A DNA stretch of 64,000 nt from Hydrogenophaga sp. NFH-34 (GCF_021401345.1 NZ_JACBGE010000022.1:30736-94735); one strand, 5' to 3'. Positions 33,820-42,501 are shown, counted from the stretch's first letter. Notes: generated by a model from the letters alone, not told the origin. Made by a program: numbers and translations.

Positions 33820-35873
33820 TCAGTCTGCGCAACATCACCCTACGCCGCGGCACCCGGGTGCTGCTCGACGGCGCGTCCTGCACCCTCAACCCGGGCGAAA
33901 AAATCGGTCTGGTGGGACGCAACGGTGCCGGCAAATCCAGCCTGTTCCGCCTGCTCGACGGCACGCTGCACGAGGACAAGGGCGATTTTTCCATTCCTCC
34001 GCAATGGCGCATGGCGCAGGTCGCGCAGGACATGCCCGAAACCGACATGCCGGCGACGCAGTTCGTCATCGAAGGCGACGTGACCCTGCTGGCCGCCCAG
34101 CAGGAGGTGACGGCGGCCGAGGCCAGCGATGACGGCGAACGCATGGCGCACGCCTACATGGCGCTGCACGACGCCGGCGCCCACGATGCGCCGTCGCGCG
34201 CGCAGGCGCTGATCCTGGGCCTGGGCTTCCGCACCGACGAACTCGATCGGCCGGTCAACAGCTTCTCGGGCGGCTGGCGCATGCGCCTGCAACTGGCCCG
34301 TGCGCTGATGTGTCCGAGCGAGCTGCTGCTGCTCGACGAACCGACCAACCACCTGGACCTGGACGCCCTGGTCTGGCTGGAAGACTGGCTCAAGCGTTAT
34401 CAGGGCACGCTGCTGGTGATCAGCCACGACCGCGAATTCCTGGATGCCGTGACCAACGTTACCGTGCACATCGAACGCGCCCAGTTGCACCGCTACGGCG
34501 GCAACTACAGCCGCTTCGAAGACATGCGCGCCGAGCAGATGGCCCTGCAGGCCTCGGCCTACGCGCGCCAGCAGGAGAAGATGGCGCACCTGCAGAAGTT
34601 CATCGACCGCTTCAAGGCCAAGGCCAGCAAGGCCAAGCAGGCGCAAAGCCGGGTCAAGGCGCTCGAACGCATGGAAAAGATCGGGCCGGTGCTGGCCGAG
34701 GCCGAATTCACCTTTGAATTCGCCGAACCGCTCAACCTGCCCAACCCCATGCTGGCCCTGCACGAGGTCAGCTTCGGCTACCCGCCGCTGCAGGAAACGG
34801 GTGACCCGACGGTGATCGTGCGCGGCGTCAGCAAGTCGGTGCTGGCCGGACAGCGCATCGGCATCCTGGGCGCCAACGGCCAGGGCAAGTCCACGGTGGT
34901 CAAGACCATCGCGCGCGACCTGACGGCGATCAGCGGCGAGATCACCGAAGGCAAGGGCCTGAACATCGGCTATTTCGCGCAGCAGGAACTCGACGTGCTG
35001 CGCCCCGCCGATACGCCGCTGGAGCACATGATCCGCCTGGTCAAGGACTGCACTGCGCAGGGCCGTCTGGCCGGCCAGGCCACGCGCGAACAGGACTTGC
35101 GCAACTTCCTGGGCACCTTCAACTTCACCGGCGACCAGGTCAAGCAGGCCGTGGGCACCATGAGCGGCGGCGAAAAGGCGCGCCTGGTGCTGTGCATGAT
35201 CGTCTGGCAACGCCCCAATCTGCTGCTGCTCGACGAACCGACCAACCACCTGGATCTGGCCACGCGCGAAGCGCTGTCGGTGGCGCTCAACGAGTTCGAA
35301 GGCACGGTGATGCTGGTCAGCCACGACCGGGCCCTGCTGCGCGCCGTGTGCGACGAGTTCTGGCTGGTTTCGCGCGGCGGCATCGCGCCGTTCGACGGCG
35401 ACCTCGACGATTACCAGCGCTACCTGCTCGACGTGGCCCGGCAGGCGCGCGAGGCCCAGCGCGCGGCGGGCAAATCGGCGGCGGCCGCCGCGGCGACCGA
35501 GGGTGCTGCGGCTGCAGAACCGCCTGCGCCGGTGGCCGCAGCGCCCCACCCCGATGATCCGGCGCCCCCCGCCAGCGCCCCGGCGCCGCGCAGCGGCGAA
35601 CAGCGCCGGCTGGACGCCCAACGCCGCCAGCAAGTGACCGAGCGGCTGCGCCCGCTGCGCAAGGAACTGGAGCAGGTGGAAAAGCGCATGGCCGGCCTGG
35701 AAGCGGAAAAAACCGGGCTGGAAACCGCGCTCAGCGGCAACCTGCCGCCGGCCGAGATCGCCGAAGCCGGCCGGCGGCTGAAGGCCGTGGGCGACGCGCT
35801 GGAGACGGCCGAAGCCCGCTGGCTGGAGCTGAGCGAAGCCATCGAGGCGGCGTCGGCCGAAGCCACGGGCTGA
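33816..35873 (+). CDS. ABC-F family ATPase (YheS/Uup type)
   Basis: A 685-residue soluble protein with two ABC cassettes and no membrane segment. Walker A motifs are GRNGAGKSSLF and GANGQGKSTVV; signatures are NSFSGGWRMRLQLA and TMSGGEKARLVL; Walker B is LLLLDEPTNHLDL in both halves. A linker helix (KMAHLQKFIDRFKAKASKA) lies between them. An Ala/Pro-rich spacer and a C-terminal coiled coil (RLRPLRKELEQVEKRMAGLE) complete it. ABC-F proteins act on ribosomes. YheS is the closest by architecture. Confidence 0.9.
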   Translation: MISLRNITLRRGTRVLLDGASCTLNPGEKIGLVGRNGAGKSSLFRLLDGTLHEDKGDFSIPPQWRMAQVAQDMPETDMPATQFVIEGDVTLLAAQQEVTAAEASDDGERMAHAYMALHDAGAHDAPSRAQALILGLGFRTDELDRPVNSFSGGWRMRLQLARALMCPSELLLLDEPTNHLDLDALVWLEDWLKRYQGTLLVISHDREFLDAVTNVTVHIERAQLHRYGGNYSRFEDMRAEQMALQASAYARQQEKMAHLQKFIDRFKAKASKAKQAQSRVKALERMEKIGPVLAEAEFTFEFAEPLNLPNPMLALHEVSFGYPPLQETGDPTVIVRGVSKSVLAGQRIGILGANGQGKSTVVKTIARDLTAISGEITEGKGLNIGYFAQQELDVLRPADTPLEHMIRLVKDCTAQGRLAGQATREQDLRNFLGTFNFTGDQVKQAVGTMSGGEKARLVLCMIVWQRPNLLLLDEPTNHLDLATREALSVALNEFEGTVMLVSHDRALLRAVCDEFWLVSRGGIAPFDGDLDDYQRYLLDVARQAREAQRAAGKSAAAAAATEGAAAAEPPAPVAAAPHPDDPAPPASAPAPRSGEQRRLDAQRRQQVTERLRPLRKELEQVEKRMAGLEAEKTGLETALSGNLPPAEIAEAGRRLKAVGDALETAEARWLELSEAIEAASAEATG

Positions 35874-36075
35874 CTACGCGCCCCGCTGCAAACCAGGCTC
35901 GCGGCGCCCGCGCACCACACGCGTGTGACGCGCTGCGCGCCCGGCGCCACGACCTGCGTGCGGCTCACCCCGCTGTCACGCAGGGGCGGCACTTCGGCGC
36001 TACAGTGGCCCCAGCACAGCGCCCGGCCAACGGCGGCGCTGCCCTGGTTCATCGTCCCCTGAAAGGTCTTTCACC

Positions 36076-36324
36076 ATGATGTCGATCATCGGCACCCTCC
36101 TCATCGGTCTCATCGCCGGCTTCGTCGCGCGCGCCATCAAACCCGGCAACGACAGCATGGGCTGGATCATGACCGCCCTGCTCGGGGTCGCCGGGTCCTT
36201 CGTGGCCAGCTACCTGGGTGCGGCCCTGGGTCTGTACGCCCCGGGCCAGGCGGCGGGGTTCATCGCTTCGGTGATCGGCGCGATCCTGCTGCTGGTGGTC
36301 TACGGCCTGATCAAGAAGAAGTGA
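36076..36324 (+). CDS. GlsB/YeaQ/YmgE family stress-response membrane protein
   Basis: An 82-residue protein of three hydrophobic segments with the family motif GLIAGFVARAIKPGND near the N-terminus and VIGAILLLVVYGLIKKK at the end. A clear ribosome site (GAAAGG) precedes the ATG, and a TACAGT -10 like box lies at 36001-36006. Members are small inner-membrane proteins linked to envelope or acid stress; the exact role is unknown. Confidence 0.85.
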   Translation: MMSIIGTLLIGLIAGFVARAIKPGNDSMGWIMTALLGVAGSFVASYLGAALGLYAPGQAAGFIASVIGAILLLVVYGLIKKK

Positions 36325-36355
36325 CCCGGTCCCCCCGGGCTCGGTGGTGGCGGGC

Positions 36356-36787
36356 ATGAGCACCGCCGTTCTGTTCTGTCTGGCCATCGCCGTGACGAGC
36401 GGTGATGCACTGTCCGTGCGCTGCGGTGAAGCCGCCGCCGCGCAGACGCTGACGGTGCGCGTGGCCGGCATTGAGGCACCGAACCCGACACACCCCCGCA
36501 GCGGGACCGCCCGGCTCGCACTGCGCCAACTGTGCGAGCGCCAGGCGATCACCCTGCGGCCGCGTACGCCGCCGCGCGCGGGCGGCAGAGTCACCGCCGA
36601 TGTCGAATGCCAGGGCCAGCGCGCCGCCGACGCCCAGGTGCGCGCGGGCCTGGCCTGGGCGCTCTCCCTGGGCGAAGGTGGCACGGCCGCCCTGCTGCAG
36701 GCCCAGCAGGAAGCCCGCATCGCGCGCCGGGGAGTCTGGGCCGATGGCGATGCCGACGCCCGCACACCCCTGCCCCGACGTCCCTGA
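36356..36787 (+). CDS. Secreted thermonuclease-like (SNase fold) protein with altered active site
   Basis: A 143-residue protein starting at 36356; a GTG at 36344 is an alternative start. A short signal-like N-terminus (STAVLFCLAIAVTSGDA) is followed by a staphylococcal-nuclease-like barrel: RVAGIEAPNPTHPRSGTARLAL, GGRVTADVECQGQ, VRAGLAWAL and ARIARRGVWADG. Aligned to SNase, the Arg at the start of the first motif and the Arg of GGRV remain, but the catalytic Glu after the Pro is Asn. It could be a degenerate or non-nuclease member. It is convergent with the lyase-like gene. Confidence 0.65.
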   Translation: MSTAVLFCLAIAVTSGDALSVRCGEAAAAQTLTVRVAGIEAPNPTHPRSGTARLALRQLCERQAITLRPRTPPRAGGRVTADVECQGQRAADAQVRAGLAWALSLGEGGTAALLQAQQEARIARRGVWADGDADARTPLPRRP

Positions 36788-36808
36788 ACGGGGAAATCGG
36801 CAGCCCGC

Positions 36809-38347
36809 TCAGGGCTTGGGCAACAAGACCTTGAAATCGGTATCGAGCTGGGCCAGCGCGCCTTGAATGCGCTGCTGGCGCTGCGCGATCCACGCCGATT
36901 GCGCCTGGATCTGCTGCTGGGCCAGCGACAGCATCCGCACCATCTCGGCCGGCTGCGGCCCACCTGCGGTGGCGCGCGCCCGCACGATGGCCACCGGATC
37001 CAGCGCGGCCTTGAATTCCGCCTCGCTCATCGGCAGCTCGGGGTTGCCACCGTCTTTGCTCAGGGTCCGCGCGTAAATCTCGCGCGCCGTCGCGTAAGGG
37101 AAGTTGGAGGGCCGCAGGTTGTTCTGGCGCGCGTGGTCGACCAGATCGGAGGCGAAGTGATGCCCCATGCGGAACGGCACCTGGTATTGGCGCATCAGCA
37201 GATCGGCCAGTTCCTGTGACGCGGTCCAGTCGCTGTCGAGCTCTTCCAGTGCCCGCTCCGGGCTGACCACCAGCGCACCCAGGATGCGCTGCCAGCCCTT
37301 GAGCATCGCCACCGTGCTGCGCACCAGGGCGCTGTTGTCCTGGACCTCCTTGGGGTCGGCCATGCCCGGGGTGATGTTGTGGGCGCGGATCACCGGCCCC
37401 AGGGCCACCGCGATCACGCCGGAAGCCTGGCGCCGCGTGCTGTTGAGCAGGCCGGGGTTGCGCTTTTGTGGCATGGCGCTGGACACGTAGGTGTTGCCGT
37501 CGCCCTCGGCCAGCAGCATCCAGGGGCGCGGCGCGGCGTACTGCACCATCACGTCTTCGATGAAGTGCCCGGCGTGCAGAGCCATGGCGGTCACCACCGC
37601 CCCCACTTCCACGGGGTGTTCCATGGACGAAATCTGCGACGCGTCGTAGGCGTTGTCGACCGTGCCGGCAAAGCCCAGGTAGTCGGCCATGCGGCGGCGG
37701 TTGAGCGGCCAGCTCGACCCGTTGAGCACCGTCGTGCCCATGGCCGAGCGGTCGATGCGGGCATAGGCCTCGCGCAAGCGCTGCGCGTCGCGCTCCAGAC
37801 CGGCCGCATGGCCCAGCAGGTTGTGCCCCAGGCTGTTGGGCTGGGCGGCCACGCCGTTGGTGTAGTTGGGCACGATGGTCGCCTGGTGCTTGTCGGCCAG
37901 TTTCACCAGCGCTTCGGTGGTGCGGTTCAACTCCGTGGCCAGCACCAGCAGTTCGTCGCGCAGAATCGCGGCGCGGTAGGTGGCGTGCATGTCCTGGCTG
38001 GAGCGCCCGGCGTGCAGCCAGGTGACTTCCGGGCCGGCCGCCTTGATCAGCAACGGCTCGAAAGAAATCACGGTGCGCGGCCGGGCGCCGCCGGGCTGGC
38101 CGCCATCGGCCAGCACCTTGTCGATACCGGCGGCGAGGCGCGGCGCGAGCTGCCGATCAAGCAGGCCTTCGTCGGTATTGATGACCGCCGTGGCCTTGTT
38201 GATCGCTCCCAGCCAGAAAAATTCGTCGCGCGCCGGGGCTGCGGGCGTCTGTGCCAACGCCCAGCCTGCCTGCGCCAGCAGCGCCGCCAGCAAACCGTAC
38301 CGCCACCGGCTTGTGGGGGCGCAGGACCGTCGAATCGTGTTTGCCAT
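36809..38347 (-). CDS. Secreted argininosuccinate lyase-like protein (fumarase/aspartase superfamily)
   Basis: A 512-residue protein with a signal peptide (basic start, GLLAALLAQAGWALA, cleavage near residue 32), so periplasmic. Superfamily regions are visible: HAGRSSQDMHAT (112-123), PNYTNGVAAQPNSLGH (160-175) and the Ser loop SSAMPQKRNP (289-298). In the second region the usual catalytic His of YTH is Asn (YTN). True ArgH is cytosolic, so arginine synthesis is unlikely. Divergent LysR and TctC-type genes suggest uptake or degradation of a carboxylic or amino acid. The substrate is unknown. Confidence 0.75.
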   Translation of the reverse strand: MANTIRRSCAPTSRWRYGLLAALLAQAGWALAQTPAAPARDEFFWLGAINKATAVINTDEGLLDRQLAPRLAAGIDKVLADGGQPGGARPRTVISFEPLLIKAAGPEVTWLHAGRSSQDMHATYRAAILRDELLVLATELNRTTEALVKLADKHQATIVPNYTNGVAAQPNSLGHNLLGHAAGLERDAQRLREAYARIDRSAMGTTVLNGSSWPLNRRRMADYLGFAGTVDNAYDASQISSMEHPVEVGAVVTAMALHAGHFIEDVMVQYAAPRPWMLLAEGDGNTYVSSAMPQKRNPGLLNSTRRQASGVIAVALGPVIRAHNITPGMADPKEVQDNSALVRSTVAMLKGWQRILGALVVSPERALEELDSDWTASQELADLLMRQYQVPFRMGHHFASDLVDHARQNNLRPSNFPYATAREIYARTLSKDGGNPELPMSEAEFKAALDPVAIVRARATAGGPQPAEMVRMLSLAQQQIQAQSAWIAQRQQRIQGALAQLDTDFKVLLPKP

Positions 38348-38413
38348 ACCGTGTCTCCTTGTGTCGTGGAATGAGGCGTGCGACGATACGGCTGGCCAAA
38401 GGAGACGTCAAAT

Positions 38414-38451
38414 ATATGGAACCATGAAAGTCCATATCATATGAATATGGA
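38414..38451. promoter_or_regulatory. Probable LysR operator in the divergent lyase-like/LysR spacer
   Basis: Three ATATGGA units are present: 38414-38420 direct, 38431-38437 inverted (TCCATAT) and 38445-38451 direct. The first two form a perfect inverted repeat with a 10-bp interior. The third overlaps the start of the lysR gene. This layout suits control of the divergent gene and autorepression. Confidence 0.6.
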
Positions 38452-39349
38452 TATTCGCCACCTGCGCTACTTTCTCGCCGTGGCCGATGCCGGCTCCCTC
38501 ACGCGCGCGGCCGAGGTTCTGGGCATTCAGCAGCCGCCGCTGAGCCAGCAGATCATGGCCCTGGAACACGAAGTGGGCGTACCGCTGCTGCGCCGCCACC
38601 CCAAGGGCGTGGCCCTCACGCCCGCCGGCCAGGTGCTGCGCACCGAAGCACAGCGCCTGGTGGCCGGCATGGGAGCCCTGCAGGAGCGCATGGCGCGCAT
38701 CGCCGCGGGGCACGAAGGCGTGCTCGACGTGGCCTTCACCAGCTCGGCTGCGGCCCACGCTTTCACCCCACGCCTGCTGCGCGAATGTCGGCAGCGCTTC
38801 GCGGGCATCGAGCTGCGCCTGAGCGAACACAACGCCGAGGACATTCTGGATGCCCTGGTCGCCGGCCGCCTGCACGCCGGCCTGCTGCGGGTACCGGTGA
38901 ACCACCCGCCCGGCATCGACATGCTCACCTTGCTGACCGAGCCGGCCATGCTCGCACTGCCCTGGGGCCATCCGCTGGTGCCCGACGGCCGGCCACGCCC
39001 CCTGGCACCGCAAGCCCTGCGCGACGACGGCTTCATCCTGGTCCGGCGCCCAGGGGCGCCGGGCCTCTACGCCAACTGGCTGCGGCTGTGCGAGCAGGCC
39101 GGTTTCCAGCCGCGCATCGTCGCCGAGGTCGACCGCATGATGACCAACCTGAACCTCGTCGCTGCCGGTGCCGGCGTGTCGGTGGTGCCCGCGTCCATGA
39201 GCGGTGCCCACCCGGAGGCCATCGTCTACTGCCCCATTGCCGGCGGGCAGGCGCTGTCGGCGCCGCTGACCCTGGCCTGGCGCCGCAGCGACGCCGAAGG
39301 CCCGTTGGCGCACCTGATCGCGATGGCACGCGAGCTGGCACAACCGTGA
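38441..39349 (+). CDS. LysR-family transcriptional regulator
   Basis: The protein has 302 residues, with ATG at 38441 (MNMDIRHLRYFLAVADAG) or two codons later. The N-terminal winged helix-turn-helix is TRAAEVLGIQQPPLSQQIMALE. The effector domain begins near residue 90 (VLDVAFTSSAAAHAF) and resembles BenM/CatM-like LysR proteins that sense small carboxylates. It is divergent from the secreted lyase-like gene and overlaps the TctC gene by 4 bp, so it probably controls both. Confidence 0.88.
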   Translation: MNMDIRHLRYFLAVADAGSLTRAAEVLGIQQPPLSQQIMALEHEVGVPLLRRHPKGVALTPAGQVLRTEAQRLVAGMGALQERMARIAAGHEGVLDVAFTSSAAAHAFTPRLLRECRQRFAGIELRLSEHNAEDILDALVAGRLHAGLLRVPVNHPPGIDMLTLLTEPAMLALPWGHPLVPDGRPRPLAPQALRDDGFILVRRPGAPGLYANWLRLCEQAGFQPRIVAEVDRMMTNLNLVAAGAGVSVVPASMSGAHPEAIVYCPIAGGQALSAPLTLAWRRSDAEGPLAHLIAMARELAQP

Positions 39350-40341
39350 CCCATGCCGCCGCACCGAACCGCCGCCGCTGGCTGATCGAGGCCGGCGTGA
39401 GCGCCCTGGTCGCTCTGCCGGCGGCCCAGGCGGTAACCCCATGGCCGCAGCGCCCAGTGCAACTCGTGGTGGCCTACCCGCCGGGCGGGGTGAGCGACGA
39501 GGTGGCCCGCCTGTTGGCCGAGCGCCTGGCCGGGCGGCTGGGGGTGGCGGTCGTCGTGCGCCACCGGCCTGGAGCCAGCGGCACCCTGGCCTTCGAACAC
39601 CTGAGTCGGGCACCTGCCGACGGGCACACCCTGCTCTGGTCGGCCATCACCCCGTTGACGGTGTTGCCGCTCATGATGCGCCTGGGCTTCGATCCGACAC
39701 GCGACGTGGTGCCGGTGATGGCCGTGATGGCCACGCCCCTGCTGCTGCTGGCCACACCGGCACTGGCCGCCCACGACCTGCCCTCGGCCTTGCAGCAGGC
39801 CCGGCAGATACCCGGTGGGTTGCGCTGGGCCAGCTCCGGCCGCGGCACCACAGGTCATCTGGTGCTGGCCCATACCCGCCAAGCCAGCGGAGCGCCGATC
39901 GTGCACATCCCGTACAAGGGCGGGGGCCAGCAGATCAACGACGCACTGGGTGGGCAGTTTCACCTGCTCTCCAGCAACCTCGCTCCGCAGCAACTCGCGC
40001 ACGTGCGCCAAGGCCGGCTGCGCGCCTTGGCCCTGGGTGCACCGGAACGCTCGTCCACCCTGCCCGGGGTGCCGACCCTGGCCGAACTGGGCTTGCCCCA
40101 GGCAAATCTGTGGTCCACCTTCGGTCTTTTTGCACCAGCGGGCACGCCTGCCGATCGGCTGAATGCGCTCAACCGTGCCGCGCAGGCGGTGCTGGGTGAA
40201 CCCACTGTGCAGAGCCGCCTGCGCGCGATCGACAACCGTCCCCTGGGCGGCTCGGCACAGGCGTTGGCGCTGCGCATTCAGCAGGAGCGGGTGGCCGCTG
40301 AGGCCCTGTGGGGCCTGGGCGGCCTGCACGAGACGGGCTGA
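39346..40341 (+). CDS. TctC/Bug-family tripartite tricarboxylate transporter substrate-binding protein
   Basis: A 331-residue periplasmic binding protein starting with GTG that overlaps the lysR stop (GTGA). The N-terminus RRRWLIEAGVSALVALPAAQA is a signal peptide with several arginines. The family core follows: RPVQLVVAYPPGGVSDEVARLLAE, RPGASGTLAFEHLSRAPADGHTLL, IVHIPYKGGGQQINDALGGQ and LPGVPTLAELG. Such orphan Bug proteins are very numerous in Bordetella and Comamonadaceae. No TctA/TctB membrane genes are adjacent. Confidence 0.9.
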   Translation: MTHAAAPNRRRWLIEAGVSALVALPAAQAVTPWPQRPVQLVVAYPPGGVSDEVARLLAERLAGRLGVAVVVRHRPGASGTLAFEHLSRAPADGHTLLWSAITPLTVLPLMMRLGFDPTRDVVPVMAVMATPLLLLATPALAAHDLPSALQQARQIPGGLRWASSGRGTTGHLVLAHTRQASGAPIVHIPYKGGGQQINDALGGQFHLLSSNLAPQQLAHVRQGRLRALALGAPERSSTLPGVPTLAELGLPQANLWSTFGLFAPAGTPADRLNALNRAAQAVLGEPTVQSRLRAIDNRPLGGSAQALALRIQQERVAAEALWGLGGLHETG

Positions 40342-40388
40342 GCAAAGGCATCGCCGTCGATGCCTCCGAAGATGGCCCGCGATTGCGC

Positions 40389-40394
40389 TATAAT
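40389..40394 (+). promoter_or_regulatory. -10 box of the tRNA-Lys gene
   Basis: A consensus TATAAT (GCGCTATAATCG) lies 47 bp before the mature tRNA 5' end. No good -35 is visible at 16-18 bp upstream. Confidence 0.6.
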
Positions 40395-40441
40395 CGTGGG
40401 CTTCGCAGCACCTGAAAGATTTTTCTGTTCAGTCTGCATGG

Positions 40442-40517
40442 GGGACGTTAGCTCAGTTGGTAGAGCAGCGGACTTTTAATCCGTTGGTCGTGGGTTCGAA
40501 TCCCTCACGTCCTACCA
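40442..40517 (+). tRNA. tRNA-Lys (anticodon UUU)
   Basis: A 76-nt cloverleaf with encoded CCA. The acceptor stem pairs GGGACGT with ACGTCCT (the first pair is G-U), the D-arm is AGCTCAGTTGGTAGAGC, the anticodon loop is CTTTTAA with TTT at 40475-40477, and the T-arm is GTGGGTTCGAATCCCTC. A37 (40478) is the base that carries t6A/ct6A in this tRNA. The convergent neighbour tcdA encodes the enzyme that makes ct6A. Confidence 0.97.
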
Positions 40518-40525
40518 GAATCCCC

Positions 40526-40562
40526 AAAAAGGTCCACCGCCACACGGCTGTGGACCTTTTTT
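40526..40562. terminator. Bidirectional terminator between tRNA-Lys and tcdA
   Basis: A-tract, then GGTCCAC, a 12-nt interior, GTGGACC and a T6 run. The perfect 7-bp stem with A-run and T-run on either side serves the tRNA on plus and the convergent tcdA gene on minus. Confidence 0.85.
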
Positions 40563-40572
40563 CTTGGGCCGT

Positions 40573-41346
40573 TCAGCCCCGCCCTTCGGCCAGGTGATTG
40601 AGCACCCAGCCCGCTGCGCACAGACCGAAGGTGGCGGTCACGCTCACCGCCGAGCCATAGCCATGGCAATTGAGCGCCGCACCCGGTGCGGCCGCGCCAT
40701 CGACCAGACAGGCCGCGTCTGGTGGTGCCACGTTTTCGCGACTGAACACACAGGTCACGCCCATGCGCCCTTCGCGGGAGGCGCCGTGCGATCGCCGCAG
40801 CTGGTAGCGCAGCTTGGCCAGCAAAGGATCGTGCGTGGTGCCGGCCAGATCGCCCACCTCCACCGCCTGCGGCAATCGCTTGCCACCGGCCGCGCCCACC
40901 GTGACCAAGGGCCTGGACTCACGCAGGGCCCAGGCGGCCATCGCGGTCTTGGCGCGCACCTGGTCGCAGGCATCGATGAGGGCGTCGGGTGGCGGCAGCC
41001 CGGCGATCAGCGCGGGCCAGTTGTCCGAGGTCACAAAATCGTCGACCACATCGACCACAGCATCCGGGTGGTAGAGCGCGATGCGTTCGCGCATGGCCTC
41101 GGCCTTGGCCTGGCCCAGCGTGGCTTCGCTGGCGTGGATCTGGCGGTTGATGTTCGACTCGGCGACGTGGTCCAGGTCGATCAGCGTGAGCCGCCGCACG
41201 CCGCTGCGCGCCAGCGCTTCGACCGCCCAGGAGCCGACACCACCGATGCCGACCACCGCCACGTGCGCGTCAAACAGGCGCTGCGCCCCGGCTGCGCCAT
41301 AAAGACGGCGCAGGCCGCCGAAGCGGCGCTCGAATTCAGGTGCCAT
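40573..41346 (-). CDS. tcdA: tRNA threonylcarbamoyladenosine dehydratase
   Basis: The protein has 257 residues, starting at 41346 (MAPEFERRFGGLRRLYG). It is a ThiF/E1-like enzyme with nucleotide-binding VAVVGIGGVGSWAVEALARSG and the conserved LTLIDLDHVAESNINRQ and VIDACDQVRAKTAM. TcdA uses ATP to cyclise t6A37 to ct6A37 in tRNAs reading ANN codons, including tRNA-Lys(UUU), whose gene lies immediately convergent. The YeeE gene is 25 bp upstream on the same strand, so they may be co-transcribed. Confidence 0.92.
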   Translation of the reverse strand: MAPEFERRFGGLRRLYGAAGAQRLFDAHVAVVGIGGVGSWAVEALARSGVRRLTLIDLDHVAESNINRQIHASEATLGQAKAEAMRERIALYHPDAVVDVVDDFVTSDNWPALIAGLPPPDALIDACDQVRAKTAMAAWALRESRPLVTVGAAGGKRLPQAVEVGDLAGTTHDPLLAKLRYQLRRSHGASREGRMGVTCVFSRENVAPPDAACLVDGAAAPGAALNCHGYGSAVSVTATFGLCAAGWVLNHLAEGRG

Positions 41347-41371
41347 CGCGTAAACCGCCCACCGGCGCGGC

Positions 41372-42487
41372 TCAGCCGCGCTCCAGCAACCACATCTGCA
41401 GGCGGAAGCCGCCCAGGGCACCAAGCACGATACCGGCCACAGCGATCATGCTGGTCAGACTCAGTGTCGACAAGCCCGACAGGCCCTGCCCCACCGTGCA
41501 GCCCATGGCGGTCACACCGCCCACGCCCATGCACAGCGCGCCCACGATGTGCAAGGCGGTGTCCTGGGTGTCCCGAAAACCTTCCCAGCGGAAGCTGCGC
41601 TCCCACAGGGCCTGGACGAAGGCACCCACCACCACACCGGCCACCGACACCACGCTGATGGTGAGCAGCTTGGAGGTGTCGCTGAAGTGGATGAGCCAGT
41701 CCAGCGCATAGGCCATGGGGGCGGTGAAGGTCAGCGCTTCCATGCGACCGGAATTGGTGGCCACGTAGACCGGGTCCAGGGTTTCCGGGTGCTCGGGCAC
41801 AAAACCCAGGTGGCCGCTGATCCACCACATGGCCACGATCACCAGCCCGATGCCGGCGCCGGCCAGCCAGTGGTTGAACGAGGCGCGAAATTCCGGGTTC
41901 GCCAGCGCCCACAGCACCAGACCGCCACCGACGACCAGTCCCATGAGCAGGCCCAGCGTGCTGGCGTCGCCGCCAGCCCATGCCGACAGCGCAGCCGGCA
42001 CGGCACTGCCTCCCGGCAGGTCGAAGGCCACCTGATCCACGGTGCGAACGCGCACCACCGCCAGGATGCCGCGCATGGTGGCAAACGCCGCAAACCCCAT
42101 CACGAAGAACACCACCAGCGCCTTGAGGCTGCCGGTGCCGATGCGCACCAGGGTTTTGCTGCCGCAGCCCGAAGCCAGCACCATGCCGAAGCCGAACAGC
42201 GCACCGCCCACCAGGGCCGAGAGCCAGATGATGCGCCCCGGGGCGTAGATCGTCTGGTTCGGGTCGATCCAGCCCAGCCAGGCCATCAGTTGGAAGCCGA
42301 TCATGGCCACGCCGACCGCCATGCCCCACATGCGCATGCGGACCCAGGAGCCCATGTTCACGACGTCGCTGATCGCGCCCATGGTGCAGAAATGGGTGCG
42401 CTGCGTGATGAAGCCAAAAACGGCAGAGGCCGCAAAAGCGGCCCAGAGCACGTGGGATTTGAGTTGTTGAAAGTCGGCCGGTTCCAT
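41372..42487 (-). CDS. YeeE/YedE (TsuA-like) sulfur-compound transporter
   Basis: A 371-residue polytopic inner-membrane protein. Conserved Cys motifs of the family are present: THFCTMGAISD (Cys34), VLASGCGSKTLVR (Cys108) and TAMGCTVGQGLSG near residue 335. These cysteines line the pore through which TsuA-type proteins pass thiosulfate. The exact substrate here is not provable. The -10 box lies 8 nt before the ATG. Confidence 0.88.
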   Translation of the reverse strand: MEPADFQQLKSHVLWAAFAASAVFGFITQRTHFCTMGAISDVVNMGSWVRMRMWGMAVGVAMIGFQLMAWLGWIDPNQTIYAPGRIIWLSALVGGALFGFGMVLASGCGSKTLVRIGTGSLKALVVFFVMGFAAFATMRGILAVVRVRTVDQVAFDLPGGSAVPAALSAWAGGDASTLGLLMGLVVGGGLVLWALANPEFRASFNHWLAGAGIGLVIVAMWWISGHLGFVPEHPETLDPVYVATNSGRMEALTFTAPMAYALDWLIHFSDTSKLLTISVVSVAGVVVGAFVQALWERSFRWEGFRDTQDTALHIVGALCMGVGGVTAMGCTVGQGLSGLSTLSLTSMIAVAGIVLGALGGFRLQMWLLERG

Positions 42488-42495
42488 GGGCCGCG

Positions 42496-42501
42496 ATTGT
42501 A
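42496..42501 (-). promoter_or_regulatory. -10 box of the YeeE gene (leaderless architecture)
   Basis: TACAAT on the minus strand ends 8 nt before the ATG at 42487. The spacer CGCGGCCC holds no ribosome site. Confidence 0.55.

Noticed and set aside
36809..38347. Annotation as biosynthetic ArgH
   Set aside because: The signal peptide, the His-to-Asn change and the LysR/TctC context do not fit a cytosolic arginine-synthesis enzyme.
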